NCBI RefSeq assembly: GCF_022348165.1
Contig: NZ_JAKRFI010000005.1
Location: forward strand, 1-64,000
Length of the DNA stretch: 64,000 bases
Direction: 5' to 3'
DNA from: Halomonas sp. McH1-25
GTDB lineage: Bacteria > Pseudomonadota > Gammaproteobacteria > Pseudomonadales > Halomonadaceae
The translations under genes were made by a program, and so were the position numbers. Below, piece after piece: positions 17,708 to 27,245 of the stretch. Below the pieces are notes generated by a model. The model made no database searches. It saw only the letters and a program-made list of their open reading frames with translations, and was not told where the DNA came from. How positions within the stretch are numbered: the stretch's first letter is position 1; each line of letters begins with the position of its first letter.

Positions 17708-19469
17708 GCGTTATCGTGCGACATCTCATGCCGGCATACTCGGTCCCTACCTGAAGCAGATGCGGCCATTTTCCCTGTGGTTGGGGTTTGGCATGCTGTT
17801 CAGCTTGGTCACTTTACTCTCCAGCATCGGCATGATCGCCCTGTCCGGCTGGTTCCTGAGCGCTTCTGCGCTGGCCGGGCTGTCGGCCGGCACGGCTGCG
17901 GCCTTCAACTATTTTTTGCCCTCGGCGGGCATCCGCTTGTGCGTGCTCACCCGCACCGCCGGTCGCTACGGCGAGCGCGTCACCTCCCACGAAGGCACGT
18001 TGCGGTTGCTGTCGCAGTTACGCCGGCACGTTTACGAAGCCATCGAGCCACTATCGCCCACGGCGTTGCAGCGCTACGGCAGCGGCGAGTTACTAAGCCG
18101 ACTCACTGCCGACGTCGATGCTCTGGACAGCTTGTATCTGCGGGTCATAGCGCCATCGCTGGTCGCCCTGCTTGCCATCGTCGGCTGCGGCGTGGTGGTT
18201 GGCGTCTTCTCTCTCGGCATCGGTCTGTTCGTTACTTCCGCCTTGCTACTCTCCGGCATCGTCGGCCCGTGGCTTGCCTGGCGGTTGGGCCACCGCCATA
18301 CGGCGCGGTGGCAGGAACTCAATGGCCGTTTACGCACACAGCTGATCGGACGCCTGTCCGCCTTGCCGGAGCTTCTACTGTACGGACGCTGGGAAAGCGA
18401 AACCGACGCCCTTACCGAAGCGCAGCAACAGCGCGACGCCGAAGAATGTTACGCGGCCAGGCTATGGGGGTTATCGCAGTGGCTTTCACAGACGCTACTC
18501 GGCCTGACCTTAACGGCGGCGCTGGCCATGGCTGCCTGGCTGGCCAGCCGACAATCGCTCGACCCGACTCTGATCGCACTGACGGGCCTGGCGGTACTCG
18601 CCGCCTTCGAGGCTATCGCCCTGCTACCTCAAGCCTGGCAGAACCTGGGTAAGGTGCGGTACGCCGCCCAACGGCTCGAAGCCGTGCGCACACACGTTCC
18701 GGCGATAACGTACCCGCTGAATGACCGCCATTCCCCTCGCGATGCCAGCCTCGCCATTAGCAATCTGCATGCCGTCTTTGCCGATGGCACCCAGGCGCTG
18801 AGTGGTGTTTCGCTGATAATGAGAGACGGGGAGCACCTCGCTCTGCTGGGACCGTCAGGCAGCGGCAAGACGACCCTGCTCAATGCCCTGGTGCGTTTCG
18901 TCGAGCCGCAACGCGGCAATCTGCTCTTGGGTCAGGTTGCGTTACGCGACTTGAGCGAAACCACCCTGCGCGAGTCGTTTGCGGTCGCGCCGCAGGATAT
19001 TCATCTTTTCGTGGCCAGTTACCGCGAGAATCTGCAACTGGCCGCTCCCGAGGCCAACGATGAAGAAATGACCGACCTGCTGGTGGCACTGGGTCTTGGC
19101 GAATGGTTGAAGGCACAGCCCAAGGGGCTCGATAGCTACCCCGATGAGGACGGCAGTTCATTATCAGGCGGCCAATTGCGCCGTTTCGGGGTGGCCCGTG
19201 CCTTGCTGTCTCCGGCTCGTGTCGTCCTGCTCGACGAGCCCACCGAAGGTCTCGACGATGGCACTGCGGCCCAAGTGCTGAACGAGATACGCCGGTACTG
19301 CCAAGGACGTACGCTACTGCTGGTCACGCACCGCCCCGCAGGTCTCGAACAACTGGACCGGGCGGCGATTCTCGATGCCGGGCGCCTTCAGGAAATCGAC
19401 ACACCGCAGGCGCTGCTGGCGAGGCCTGAAAGCCGTTTTTCCACACTCAACCGACGAATCGTTCTTTAG
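17700..19469 (+). CDS. cydC: Thiol reductant ABC exporter subunit CydC
   Basis: Second half of the CydDC exporter, 589 residues. N-terminal ABC membrane domain (about 25-310) followed by the nucleotide-binding domain with Walker A (GPSGSGKTT), signature (LSGGQLRR) and Walker B (VVLLDEPTEGLDD). ATG 17700 lies inside the cydD 3' end and gives the normal family N-terminus; the longer open frame upstream is antisense-like shadow of cydD. Gene order cydA-B-D-C means oxidase and assembly factor are made together. Confidence 0.93.
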   Translation: MPERYRATSHAGILGPYLKQMRPFSLWLGFGMLFSLVTLLSSIGMIALSGWFLSASALAGLSAGTAAAFNYFLPSAGIRLCVLTRTAGRYGERVTSHEGTLRLLSQLRRHVYEAIEPLSPTALQRYGSGELLSRLTADVDALDSLYLRVIAPSLVALLAIVGCGVVVGVFSLGIGLFVTSALLLSGIVGPWLAWRLGHRHTARWQELNGRLRTQLIGRLSALPELLLYGRWESETDALTEAQQQRDAEECYAARLWGLSQWLSQTLLGLTLTAALAMAAWLASRQSLDPTLIALTGLAVLAAFEAIALLPQAWQNLGKVRYAAQRLEAVRTHVPAITYPLNDRHSPRDASLAISNLHAVFADGTQALSGVSLIMRDGEHLALLGPSGSGKTTLLNALVRFVEPQRGNLLLGQVALRDLSETTLRESFAVAPQDIHLFVASYRENLQLAAPEANDEEMTDLLVALGLGEWLKAQPKGLDSYPDEDGSSLSGGQLRRFGVARALLSPARVVLLDEPTEGLDDGTAAQVLNEIRRYCQGRTLLLVTHRPAGLEQLDRAAILDAGRLQEIDTPQALLARPESRFSTLNRRIVL

Positions 19470-19482
19470 CTTTTCAGGCCTC
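19421..19482. repeat. Inverted repeat spanning the cydC stop codon
   Basis: GAGGCCTGAAAGC (19421-19433) is repeated in reverse complement as GCTTTTCAGGCCTC (19469-19482), with one extra A, enclosing the cydC stop. The arms could fold the 3' end of the cyd transcript. There is no T tract, so it is not a standard terminator; a role in mRNA stability or transcript end definition is inference. Confidence 0.45.
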
Positions 19483-19527
19483 TACGCTGTGTTGGGGCAG
19501 TGTATGGGGCATGTTGGAAATGCATTC

Positions 19528-20043
19528 TTAGGGAGCACCGGGCAGGAACAGGTTCTGGTAATGAGGAACCAGCACCTCGTCGATACCATACAGAATACCG
19601 TTACTCGTGTGCATGGCTGGCACCACGACATTGACCTCGTTGGCCATCAACTGGCCATCCTTACGTTCGATATAAATCTGCTGCGTCAGCGCCTGGACAT
19701 GGCTGGCCTGACCCGCTTCGTCCTTAGGGATCCGTCCGGGCACGATATGGTAGCGAAGCAGCTTTTTCAGTTCGGCGACATGCCCCGGCCCGAACAGGAT
19801 GTCCCGCTTGTCCCTAGGCATACGGGCAAAGGCCTCGTCGGTAGGCGCAAAGATCGTAAAGGGGCCCGTCCCCTCTATCTCGGCAAGCACGTCGGTATTT
19901 TCCAATGCCTCCAGGTAGACCTCGAAGCGCTCGGACTGCCGGAGGGAAGCGACCAAGTCATCGTTCTTGGCGTTTGCCTGCATGGCCATCACGCAGCAAG
20001 GGAGCAGCAGGAATAATGGCGTTATCTTTCGCAACAACAGCAC
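19528..20043 (-). CDS. Secreted fasciclin (FAS1) domain protein
   Basis: A 171-residue exported protein: signal peptide (about 1-25, ending ANA), then a single FAS1 domain of about 140 residues with the H1 motif (GPFTIFAPTDEAFARMP), the YH motif (LLRYHIVPG) and the H2-like end (NGILYGIDEVLVP). FAS1 domains mediate adhesion or matrix binding; the bacterial role is mostly unknown. It lies in a stand-alone position, convergent with cydC, and 164 bases downstream of the manganese catalase gene on the same strand. Confidence 0.85.
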   Translation of the reverse strand: MLLLRKITPLFLLLPCCVMAMQANAKNDDLVASLRQSERFEVYLEALENTDVLAEIEGTGPFTIFAPTDEAFARMPRDKRDILFGPGHVAELKKLLRYHIVPGRIPKDEAGQASHVQALTQQIYIERKDGQLMANEVNVVVPAMHTSNGILYGIDEVLVPHYQNLFLPGAP

Positions 20044-20207
20044 CGTTTCATGGCTTTTCGAAGCGCGGGTCGCTCAACCGGAACACTGGCAGACTGTCAG
20101 TGCAATCCCGTTGCGGATTCGATCCGAACTCAAGGTTCAGGATAGCCCTCTGGGCGAGAATCCTGCACGGACGTGACGTCGCAACCAGAGGCCTACCTAT
20201 ACACCGT

Positions 20208-21140
20208 TTAGTCGTACTTGCTCCACTGGTTACTGCCCTTGGGTACAGCGCCCTTGACTTCCTTGCTACGCATACTGCTAACTTCCTGACTCTTCTTTTC
20301 CGCCTCTTCCATGCTCATGGCCGTTTGCTGCGGCTGTTGATCGCGAAGTCCGTTAGTCTCCCTCACGGCCTGTTTCGGGTCGTCGATGTACTGCCAGGGC
20401 TCGCCTAGCAACGGGCTAGCGCCTTCATTCCAAGGGCCACGCGCATCTTCGCCCTGGGACATGTTGAAATAGAGGTTGGTATAGCGCGGATCGCCCTGAA
20501 CCACGCCCGGTGGGAAATTGGGTTCCAGAGTCGCTAGTGCCGCTTCGAACATCTGATGGTGAGCCACTTCGCGAGTCATCAGGAATTTGAGAGTCTCCTT
20601 GACCTCTGGATCGTCGGTAAACTGCATGAGGTACTCGTAAGTGATCTTGGCGCGGGACTCCGCGGCAATGTCCGAGCGTAGATCGACGGTCAGCTCACCA
20701 TTGGCATCGACATAGTAACCGCTCCATGGCACGCCCTGGCTATTGGTAACGGCCGGGCTGCCGCCGCTGACACCCAGGAACAGTGGATTGGTCATTGCAT
20801 CGTGGATCAGGTTTTCCTTGCCCGCCTTGCCCGTGACCATCTGCATGATTTCCGATTTCTCGGAGATGTCCTTGAGTTCGCCATTCACGCCATTCATCAG
20901 CATTTGGATTGTGGCGCCGACGATTTCCAAATGACTGAATTCCTCAGTCGCAATATCCATCAGCATGTCATACTTTTCCGGATAAGGCTGACGGGCTGCG
21001 AATGCTTGTGTAAAGTACTGCATGGCGGCTTTCAGTTCACCATTGACTCCCCCGAATTGCTCTAGAAGAAGGCTGGCAAACTTAGGATCGGGCTTTGATA
21101 CGCGCGCGTTAAACTGCAGTTCCTTCGCATGGTAGAACAT
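20208..21140 (-). CDS. Manganese (non-haem) catalase
   Basis: Di-manganese catalase converting H2O2 to water and O2 in the cytoplasm. 310 residues, ferritin-like four-helix core with ligands E35 (GVNGELKAAMQYF), E66/E67 and H70 (ATEEFSHLE), a glutamate in AAESRAKITYEYL and a histidine in MTREVAHHQMFE. The C-terminal 40 residues are polar and rich in Q/E/K/S, a common extension. Two ATGs exist; the one at 21140 has AAGGAG six bases upstream, whereas ATG 21146 directly abuts it, so MFYHAKELQF is the preferred N-terminus. KatN-type proteins are usually stationary-phase genes. Confidence 0.93.
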   Translation of the reverse strand: MFYHAKELQFNARVSKPDPKFASLLLEQFGGVNGELKAAMQYFTQAFAARQPYPEKYDMLMDIATEEFSHLEIVGATIQMLMNGVNGELKDISEKSEIMQMVTGKAGKENLIHDAMTNPLFLGVSGGSPAVTNSQGVPWSGYYVDANGELTVDLRSDIAAESRAKITYEYLMQFTDDPEVKETLKFLMTREVAHHQMFEAALATLEPNFPPGVVQGDPRYTNLYFNMSQGEDARGPWNEGASPLLGEPWQYIDDPKQAVRETNGLRDQQPQQTAMSMEEAEKKSQEVSSMRSKEVKGAVPKGSNQWSKYD

Positions 21141-21442
21141 GGTCATCTCCTTAGTTATATATAGCCGGGCACTACATTGACCTGCCCAGCCCCACCAACA
21201 TAGGCAGCCAAAGCGAGCAACTCAAAGTTTTTATTGTTACGACCACGAAGTGCTTAACAAAAAAATAGTATAACTAACAAAGGCGCTTATACCCAATTCC
21301 GTTAAACTGACCATTACTTATTTAACGAAAACTCACCAACTGTCGCCCAACGCGAACAAAGAACACAACGACAACCATCCTTGAACTACAAAAATTACCA
21401 TACGCATACGTTGTTAAATCATATATCTAACGTTCAATGAAA
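21141..21442. other. A+T-rich intergenic region upstream of the manganese catalase
   Basis: About 300 bases, clearly richer in A and T than the flanking genes, holding the catalase promoter and ribosome site (AAGGAG, 21147-21152). The 10-mer CTACATTGAC (21172-21181) matches a half-site of the palindrome in front of cydA. No ORF or RNA gene was recognised. Confidence 0.5.
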
Positions 21443-22624
21443 CTATAACGCTTGACCGCACGCCACCCCCGACGACCAGGCCCACTGAAAATTGTGCCCG
21501 CCCAACTCTCCCGTGACGTCGAGCACTTCCCCGATGAAGCGAAGCTGCGGCAGCGTCTTGACTTCAAAGGTCCGCGAAGAAATGGCCGCCGTGTCGACCC
21601 CGCCCAGGGTCACTTCGGCCGTGCGCCAGCCTTCGGTACCTGCTGGCTTGACACGCCATTGGCCGAGTCGCTCGCTCCATGCCTCGAGCTGCCTGTTGGA
21701 TTGCTCGGCAAGGACGCCGTCATTGCCGTGCCATTCGATCAGGGCCTGGACCAGACGCTTGGGCAGCCGCTCCGCCAACCACGTGGAGAGCTGACGTTTG
21801 GGCGTGTCGTGACGCGCTTGTGTCAACGCAGCATAGACATCGATGCCGGGCAGCAGATCGATGACGAGTTCATCGCCGGGTAGCCAGTGGCTGGATGCCT
21901 GCAGCATTGCCGGTCCCGAAAGCCCCCGGTGGGTAAACAGCATCGGCTCACGATAACGCCCTGCATTACAGCCGACCTCCACCGGACAGGCGACGCCGGA
22001 AAGCGCCGCGGCGCGCGCTTTCCACTGCGACGTCAGGGTGAACGGCACCAGCGCCGCCCGGGTCTCGGTCACGCTCAGGCCGAACTGACGGGCAATGTCG
22101 TAACCGAAGCCGGTAGCGCCCATGGTGGGGATGGACAGCCCGCCCGTGGCCACGACCACGACACCGGCATCGATGCGTCCGCCCGTGGTTGTCAGGCGCA
22201 TGCCTTCGCCCTGACGCTCGATCCGCTCGATCCGCGTATCGAGACGGATCTCGACACCTGCCCAGTCGCACTCGGTCAACAGCATATCGAGAATCGGGCG
22301 TGACGAATCGGCGCAGAACAACTGGCCGGGCGCCTTTTCCACCGGTTCGACTCCGTGGCGTTCGACCAGCTCGAGAAAATGCTCCGGGCGGTAACGCTTG
22401 AGCGCGGAGATACAGAAATGCGGATTGGCGGAAAAGAAATTGCCCGGCCCGGTGTTCATGTTGGTGAAGTTGCAGCGACCGCCACCGGACATGAGGATCT
22501 TTCTGCCGGGCTTGCTGGCATGGTCGAGCACCAGCGTGCGCCGCCCGGCGTAGCCGGCCGTCAGTGCGCACATCAAGCCGGCCGCGCCAGCACCAATAAT
22601 CACCACGTCGGGGTTGCGAGTCAT
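21443..22624 (-). CDS. NAD(P)/FAD-dependent oxidoreductase, YhiN/HI0933 family
   Basis: Flavoprotein of 393 residues. Dinucleotide-binding motif VVIIGAGAAGLMCALTAG at the N-terminus, then the family signature GRKILMSGGGRCNFTN, the middle ATGG motif (VVVATGGLSIPTMGATGFGYDIA), FTHRGLSGPAML, and the C-terminal GGHNFQWAWSSG that closes the FAD site. The physiological substrate of this family is unknown. ATG 22624 is preferred over ATG 22648 because a GGAA/CAGG-type ribosome site precedes it and the earlier ATG has none. Confidence 0.88.
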   Translation of the reverse strand: MTRNPDVVIIGAGAAGLMCALTAGYAGRRTLVLDHASKPGRKILMSGGGRCNFTNMNTGPGNFFSANPHFCISALKRYRPEHFLELVERHGVEPVEKAPGQLFCADSSRPILDMLLTECDWAGVEIRLDTRIERIERQGEGMRLTTTGGRIDAGVVVVATGGLSIPTMGATGFGYDIARQFGLSVTETRAALVPFTLTSQWKARAAALSGVACPVEVGCNAGRYREPMLFTHRGLSGPAMLQASSHWLPGDELVIDLLPGIDVYAALTQARHDTPKRQLSTWLAERLPKRLVQALIEWHGNDGVLAEQSNRQLEAWSERLGQWRVKPAGTEGWRTAEVTLGGVDTAAISSRTFEVKTLPQLRFIGEVLDVTGELGGHNFQWAWSSGVACGQAL

Positions 22625-22799
22625 TGCCTGTTCCGGATTCGATCTCATCGGCCGGGCATTCTACCAGCCATCGCCCGGGCGGGAATGCTTCCACCACGTT
22701 TCGCCAGCAAGACTGAGAAAGTTGGCATTTTACGCTATCAACCAACGTCCCAGAGGCCGATAATCGGGCCATTGAACGCCTCCCGACCAAGAAGACGCC

Positions 22800-23912
22800 A
22801 TGACCGGACGACTCCGCTTTACAGCGCCGCGCCTACCGGGTGCCATGGGACTGCTGCTCCTGTCCTTTCTGCTTGTGCAAACCAGCCAGGCGGCCGAGCC
22901 GACGCCGGTCATCGCCGCTAACGCCGAGCAGCGCAACTGGAGCACACCACTGGAGGCGCTGGGCACGCTGCGCGCCGACGAAAGCGTGACATTGTCGGCG
23001 ACCGTCACGGAAATCGTCTCGGCGATCAATTTCGAGGACAACGAACGCGTCGAGGCTGGCGAGTTGCTCATACGTCTCGACGATAACGAAGTCCAGGCGG
23101 AGCTACGTGCCGCCCAGGCAACACGGCTCGAACGCAATAACGTGCTGCAACGTTCTACCCAATTGCAATCGCGCAACATGGCGCCGCGTGCCGATGTCGA
23201 GGATAACCGGGCGCGCCTGCAACAGATCGACGCCCAAATAGAAGCCATTCGCGCCCAACTGGCCGATTACCATATCAAGGCCCCCTTCGACGGCGTGGTC
23301 GGCTTTCGCGATATCAGCCAAGGCGCCCTGGTCACGCCGGGCATGGACCTGGTCACACTCGACAAGCTGGACACGATGAAACTCGACTTCAGCGTGCCTG
23401 CCGTTTACCTGTCCGCCTTGCGCAAGGGGCTACCACTAACGGCAACCACAGCCAGCTATCCCGAGACGACCTTCATGGGTCACATCAGTAGCCTCGGGAC
23501 CCGTGTCGACCCGGTGACCCGTACGATCGCGGTGCGAGCCAGCCTGCCCAATCCGGAGCTGCTCCTGCGTCCCGGCATGCTCATGGAAGTCACGCTCGAG
23601 CGTGAGCCTCGCCAGGCCCTGGTATTGCCCGAGGAAGCGTTGATCGCCAGCGGCAACCAGCAATACGTATTGACCATCGACGCAACCAACGGCAACCTCG
23701 TGCAGCGTCGCCAGGTGACGCTGGGAGAGCGCCGCGCGGGGGTCGTGGAAATTACCGCTGGACTTGACCCAGGCGATCTGGTGGTTAGCCACGGCGTGCA
23801 GCAGGTGCGCGAAGGCGATCGTGTCAGCATCTTGGGTATCGACGACGGCAGTGTCGATGTCTCCGAATTGCTCCGGCGCAGCCGCACTGCCCCGCCAGAG
23901 GCAGACGCCTGA
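22800..23912 (+). CDS. RND efflux periplasmic adaptor (membrane fusion protein)
   Basis: 370 residues with a signal peptide (about 1-31, ending SQAA), lipoyl half-motifs flanking a short helical hairpin (residues about 95-145), beta-barrel (KLDFSVPAVYLSALRKGLPL) and a membrane-proximal domain (VLPEEALIASGNQQYV). This is the MexH/AcrA-type adaptor that bridges an RND pump and an outer-membrane channel. Its TGA overlaps the ATG of the pump gene by one base. No TetR/MarR regulator and no TolC-like gene lies next to it, so a shared outer-membrane channel is expected. Confidence 0.9.
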   Translation: MTGRLRFTAPRLPGAMGLLLLSFLLVQTSQAAEPTPVIAANAEQRNWSTPLEALGTLRADESVTLSATVTEIVSAINFEDNERVEAGELLIRLDDNEVQAELRAAQATRLERNNVLQRSTQLQSRNMAPRADVEDNRARLQQIDAQIEAIRAQLADYHIKAPFDGVVGFRDISQGALVTPGMDLVTLDKLDTMKLDFSVPAVYLSALRKGLPLTATTASYPETTFMGHISSLGTRVDPVTRTIAVRASLPNPELLLRPGMLMEVTLEREPRQALVLPEEALIASGNQQYVLTIDATNGNLVQRRQVTLGERRAGVVEITAGLDPGDLVVSHGVQQVREGDRVSILGIDDGSVDVSELLRRSRTAPPEADA

Positions 23913-26900
23913 TGCGCTTGTCCGACATTTCGATCCAGCGCCCGGTGCTTGCCACGGTCTTTTCGCTGTTGTTGATCGCCTTCGGTCTACTCGCCCTGGA
24001 GCGCCTTCCGCTGCAGGAATACCCCGCCATCGATCCGCCCATCGTCAGTATCGACACCAACTATCCTGGCGCCTCGGCCAGTGTGGTGGAGACCCGCGTC
24101 ACTCAGGTCATCGAGGATCGCATTGCCGGCGTCGAGGGGATCCAGGTCATCGAGTCCTCCAGCGAAGACGGCCGCTCGAGCATCAATGTCGAATTTGCGT
24201 TATCGCGCGATATCGAGGCGGCTGCCAACGATATCCGTGATCGGATTTCCGGTTCGGCGGACAATCTGCCCGACGAGGCGGATCCGCCGGAAATCGAAAA
24301 GGCCGACAGCAGCGAAGACGTGGTGCTGTGGCTCAGCCTGTCGGGAGAACGCTATTCGATCTCCGAGCTGACCGACTACGCCAACCGCTATCTGGTCGAT
24401 CGCTTTTCGGTACAGCCCGGTGTAGCTCGGGTTCGGGTCGGTGGCGACCAGGAATACGCCATGCGCATCTGGCTGGATCGCAATGCCCTGGCGGCGCGCA
24501 ACCTCACCGTCGGCGATGTCGAGGATGCCCTGCGTGCCGAAAACGTCGAATTGCCTGCCGGTGCCATCGAATCCGAAGAGCGTCAGTTCGTGGCCCGCCT
24601 GCCGCGCAGTTTCGCCAATCCCGCGGATTTTAGCGCCCTGGCCATCGCCCAGGGCGATGACGGCTACTTGGTGCGACTTGCCGATGTCGCTGTCGTCGAG
24701 GTTGGCGCCGTAGAAACTCGGACTCTGTTTCGCGGCAATGGGACTCCCATGGTCGGGCTGGGAATGATGCGTCAATCTACCGCCAACGTGCTGGAAATCT
24801 CCCAGGCCATCAACGCCGAACTGGAACGCGTACAGCCCACGCTCCCTGATGGCATGACGCTGACCCTGCATTTCGATTCATCGGTGTTCGTCGCCGGCGC
24901 CGTGCGCGAAGTCATTACCACGCTGTTCGTGGCCATGGGACTGGTGGTCGTGGTGATCTTCCTGTTTCTCGGCAACCTGCGCACCACCCTGATTCCCGCC
25001 GTCACCGTACCGATCTCGATCATCGCCACCTTCATTGCCCTGGCGGTGTTCGGCTTCACGCTCAACCTGCTGACACTCCTTGCCCTGGTGTTGGCCATCG
25101 GGCTGATCGTCGACGATGCCATCGTGGTGCTAGAAAACATCCATCGTCGCATGCACGTGCATGGCGAGACGCCACTGGTCGCTGCCTATCGCGGCACACG
25201 ACAGATCGGCTTCGCGGTCATCGCTACCACGCTGGTACTGATAGCCGTGTTCGTGCCACTGAGTTTCCTCCAGGGCGACATCGGCCGGCTGTTTTCCGAG
25301 TTCGCGCTGACCCTGGCCGCCGCCGTGGCGTTTTCCAGCCTGATCGCGCTGACCCTCGCGCCCATGCTGGCCTCCAAGCTGCTTTCCCGGCGCATGCAGG
25401 AGGGACGCCTGGCCCAAGTCGTCAATGCCCTGCTCGGCGTCAGCCAGCGAGGCTATCGTGCGCTCCTGCTTCGTGTGCTCAAGTTACGCCTGATCGTGGC
25501 GATCCTGTTTCTCGCCTTGGCCGGTGCCAGCGTCTGGTTCGCCGACCAGTTGCCCAACGAATACACCCCACGCGAGGATCGCGGCAATTTCTTCATTCTG
25601 GTCAACGGCCCGGAGGGAGCCACATTCGACTATATGCAGGATTACATGGACGAGATCGAGGCGCGCCTGTTGCCCATGCGCGAATCCGGGGAAGTCGACC
25701 GTATCCTGGTTCGCGCGCCACGCGGGTACGGCAACCTGGAAACGTTCAGCAGCGGTTTTGCCATCATCAACCTGACCGACTGGAGCGAACGCCGCGCTGC
25801 CTGGCCGATCATGGACGAGGTGCGCGATCGCCTGTCCGGTCTCCCCGGCGTTCGTACCATTCCGATCATGCGCCAAGGCTTCGGCGGTAACGTGGAAAAG
25901 CCCGTGCAGTTCGTGCTGGGAGGTGGCACCTACGAAGAGCTGGCCGAGTGGCGGGATGTCATGTTCGCGCACATCCGTGAGCACAATCCGCGCCTGACCG
26001 ATCTCGACAGCGACTATCAGGAAACCCAGCCGCAGCTACGTATCGACATCGATTACGATCGCGCCGCCAGCCTGGGCGTCACCGTCACCGAGATCGGCCG
26101 AACGCTCGAAACCCTACTGGGAGGACGCAACGTCACGCGCTATGTCGATGACGGCGAAGAGTATGACGTCATCGTCGAAGGCGCTCGCACGGACCAGCGT
26201 AGCCCGAGGTCGCTCGAAAACATCCAGGTACGCTCGGCACGCAGCGGGGAGTTGATTCCTTTGGCCAGCCTGGTCACCCTCAGCGACTATGCCGGCGCCA
26301 GCGAGCTCAACCGTTTCAATCGCGTACGTGCCATCACGCTCGAAGCCGATCTGGCGGATGGCTACCCGCTAGGCGAGGCATTGAACTACCTGGAGCGTAC
26401 CGCCGACGAAATTCTGCCTGCCGAGGCCCAGACCGACGTCAAGGGAGCATCACGAGACTACCGGGAGGCCAGCGGGGCGACGACCTTCCTGCTGATTCTG
26501 GGCGCGGTGGTCGTATTTCTGGTGCTGGCGGCTCAATTCGAGAGCTTCATTCACCCCTTCGTCATCATGCTGACGGTGCCGCTGGCCATGTGCGGCGCAC
26601 TGTTCGGCCTTTGGCTGACGGGACAATCACTGAATATCTACAGTCAGGTTGGGCTGGTCATGCTGGTGGGGTTGGCCGCCAAGAACGGCATACTCATCGT
26701 TGAATTCGCCAATCAGTTGCGGGACCAGGGCCGGACCTTCCATGATGCGCTGGTAGAGGCTTCGGTGGCCCGCTTGCGTCCGATCCTGATGACCGCAGTC
26801 ACGACCATGGCCGGGGCCGTCCCGTTGATCGTTTCGACCGGCGCCGGCGCGGAGACCCGTGCCGTCATCGGCCTGGTCATCCTGTTCGGTGTCGCCGCAG

Positions 26901-27052
26901 CGACGCTGTTCACCCTGATCGTAGTGCCGGTCGCCTATGACCTGCTGGCCCGCCACACCGGGTCGCCGGGCGATGTCAGCCGCCGCTTGGCCCAGGAAAT
27001 GGAACCGCCGGGCAACGCCTCCGACCCGCAAAGCGGGCTGTCTCCACGTTAG
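23912..27052 (+). CDS. RND multidrug efflux permease (HAE-1 type)
   Basis: Proton-driven inner-membrane pump of 1046 residues with the twelve-helix, two large periplasmic loop layout of AcrB/MexF. Start motif SIQRPVLATVFSLLLIAFG; the proton-relay aspartate pair sits in IGLIVDDAIVVLENI and the matching lysine in VGLAAKNGILIVEFAN. It is co-translated with the upstream adaptor. Substrates cannot be read from the sequence. The absence of a C-terminal extension and its length are normal for the family. Confidence 0.92.
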   Translation: MRLSDISIQRPVLATVFSLLLIAFGLLALERLPLQEYPAIDPPIVSIDTNYPGASASVVETRVTQVIEDRIAGVEGIQVIESSSEDGRSSINVEFALSRDIEAAANDIRDRISGSADNLPDEADPPEIEKADSSEDVVLWLSLSGERYSISELTDYANRYLVDRFSVQPGVARVRVGGDQEYAMRIWLDRNALAARNLTVGDVEDALRAENVELPAGAIESEERQFVARLPRSFANPADFSALAIAQGDDGYLVRLADVAVVEVGAVETRTLFRGNGTPMVGLGMMRQSTANVLEISQAINAELERVQPTLPDGMTLTLHFDSSVFVAGAVREVITTLFVAMGLVVVVIFLFLGNLRTTLIPAVTVPISIIATFIALAVFGFTLNLLTLLALVLAIGLIVDDAIVVLENIHRRMHVHGETPLVAAYRGTRQIGFAVIATTLVLIAVFVPLSFLQGDIGRLFSEFALTLAAAVAFSSLIALTLAPMLASKLLSRRMQEGRLAQVVNALLGVSQRGYRALLLRVLKLRLIVAILFLALAGASVWFADQLPNEYTPREDRGNFFILVNGPEGATFDYMQDYMDEIEARLLPMRESGEVDRILVRAPRGYGNLETFSSGFAIINLTDWSERRAAWPIMDEVRDRLSGLPGVRTIPIMRQGFGGNVEKPVQFVLGGGTYEELAEWRDVMFAHIREHNPRLTDLDSDYQETQPQLRIDIDYDRAASLGVTVTEIGRTLETLLGGRNVTRYVDDGEEYDVIVEGARTDQRSPRSLENIQVRSARSGELIPLASLVTLSDYAGASELNRFNRVRAITLEADLADGYPLGEALNYLERTADEILPAEAQTDVKGASRDYREASGATTFLLILGAVVVFLVLAAQFESFIHPFVIMLTVPLAMCGALFGLWLTGQSLNIYSQVGLVMLVGLAAKNGILIVEFANQLRDQGRTFHDALVEASVARLRPILMTAVTTMAGAVPLIVSTGAGAETRAVIGLVILFGVAAATLFTLIVVPVAYDLLARHTGSPGDVSRRLAQEMEPPGNASDPQSGLSPR

Positions 27053-27125
27053 CCAATCCGTAGCCTAATCGGGCGTTTATCGAAATGACACCGCATTATC
27101 GCCTACAATTGTCGTGGTTAGGTGA

Positions 27126-27211
27126 CATCTAGACACTCGGCCTATCATCATGCCGCCATCTCGCGGACTATCGCGAGGCAACAGCCACCATTGCCGCTGT
27201 GCGTCTAGATG
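27126..27211 (+). promoter_or_regulatory. Possible structured 5' leader of the BCCT gene (four-way junction)
   Basis: An outer 9-bp stem, CATCTAGAC (27126-27134) with GTCTAGATG (27203-27211), encloses three potential hairpins: CGGC/GCCG (27138-27155), CTCGCG/CGCGAG (27160-27177) and ACAGC/GCTGT (27181-27200). The element ends about 20 bases before the Shine-Dalgarno of the transporter. I do not recognise a known riboswitch class and it is not a tRNA. Folding is inferred from complementarity only. Confidence 0.35.
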
Positions 27212-27245
27212 CGACAAAATTCACGGTCCACAAGGAGAACTCCAC

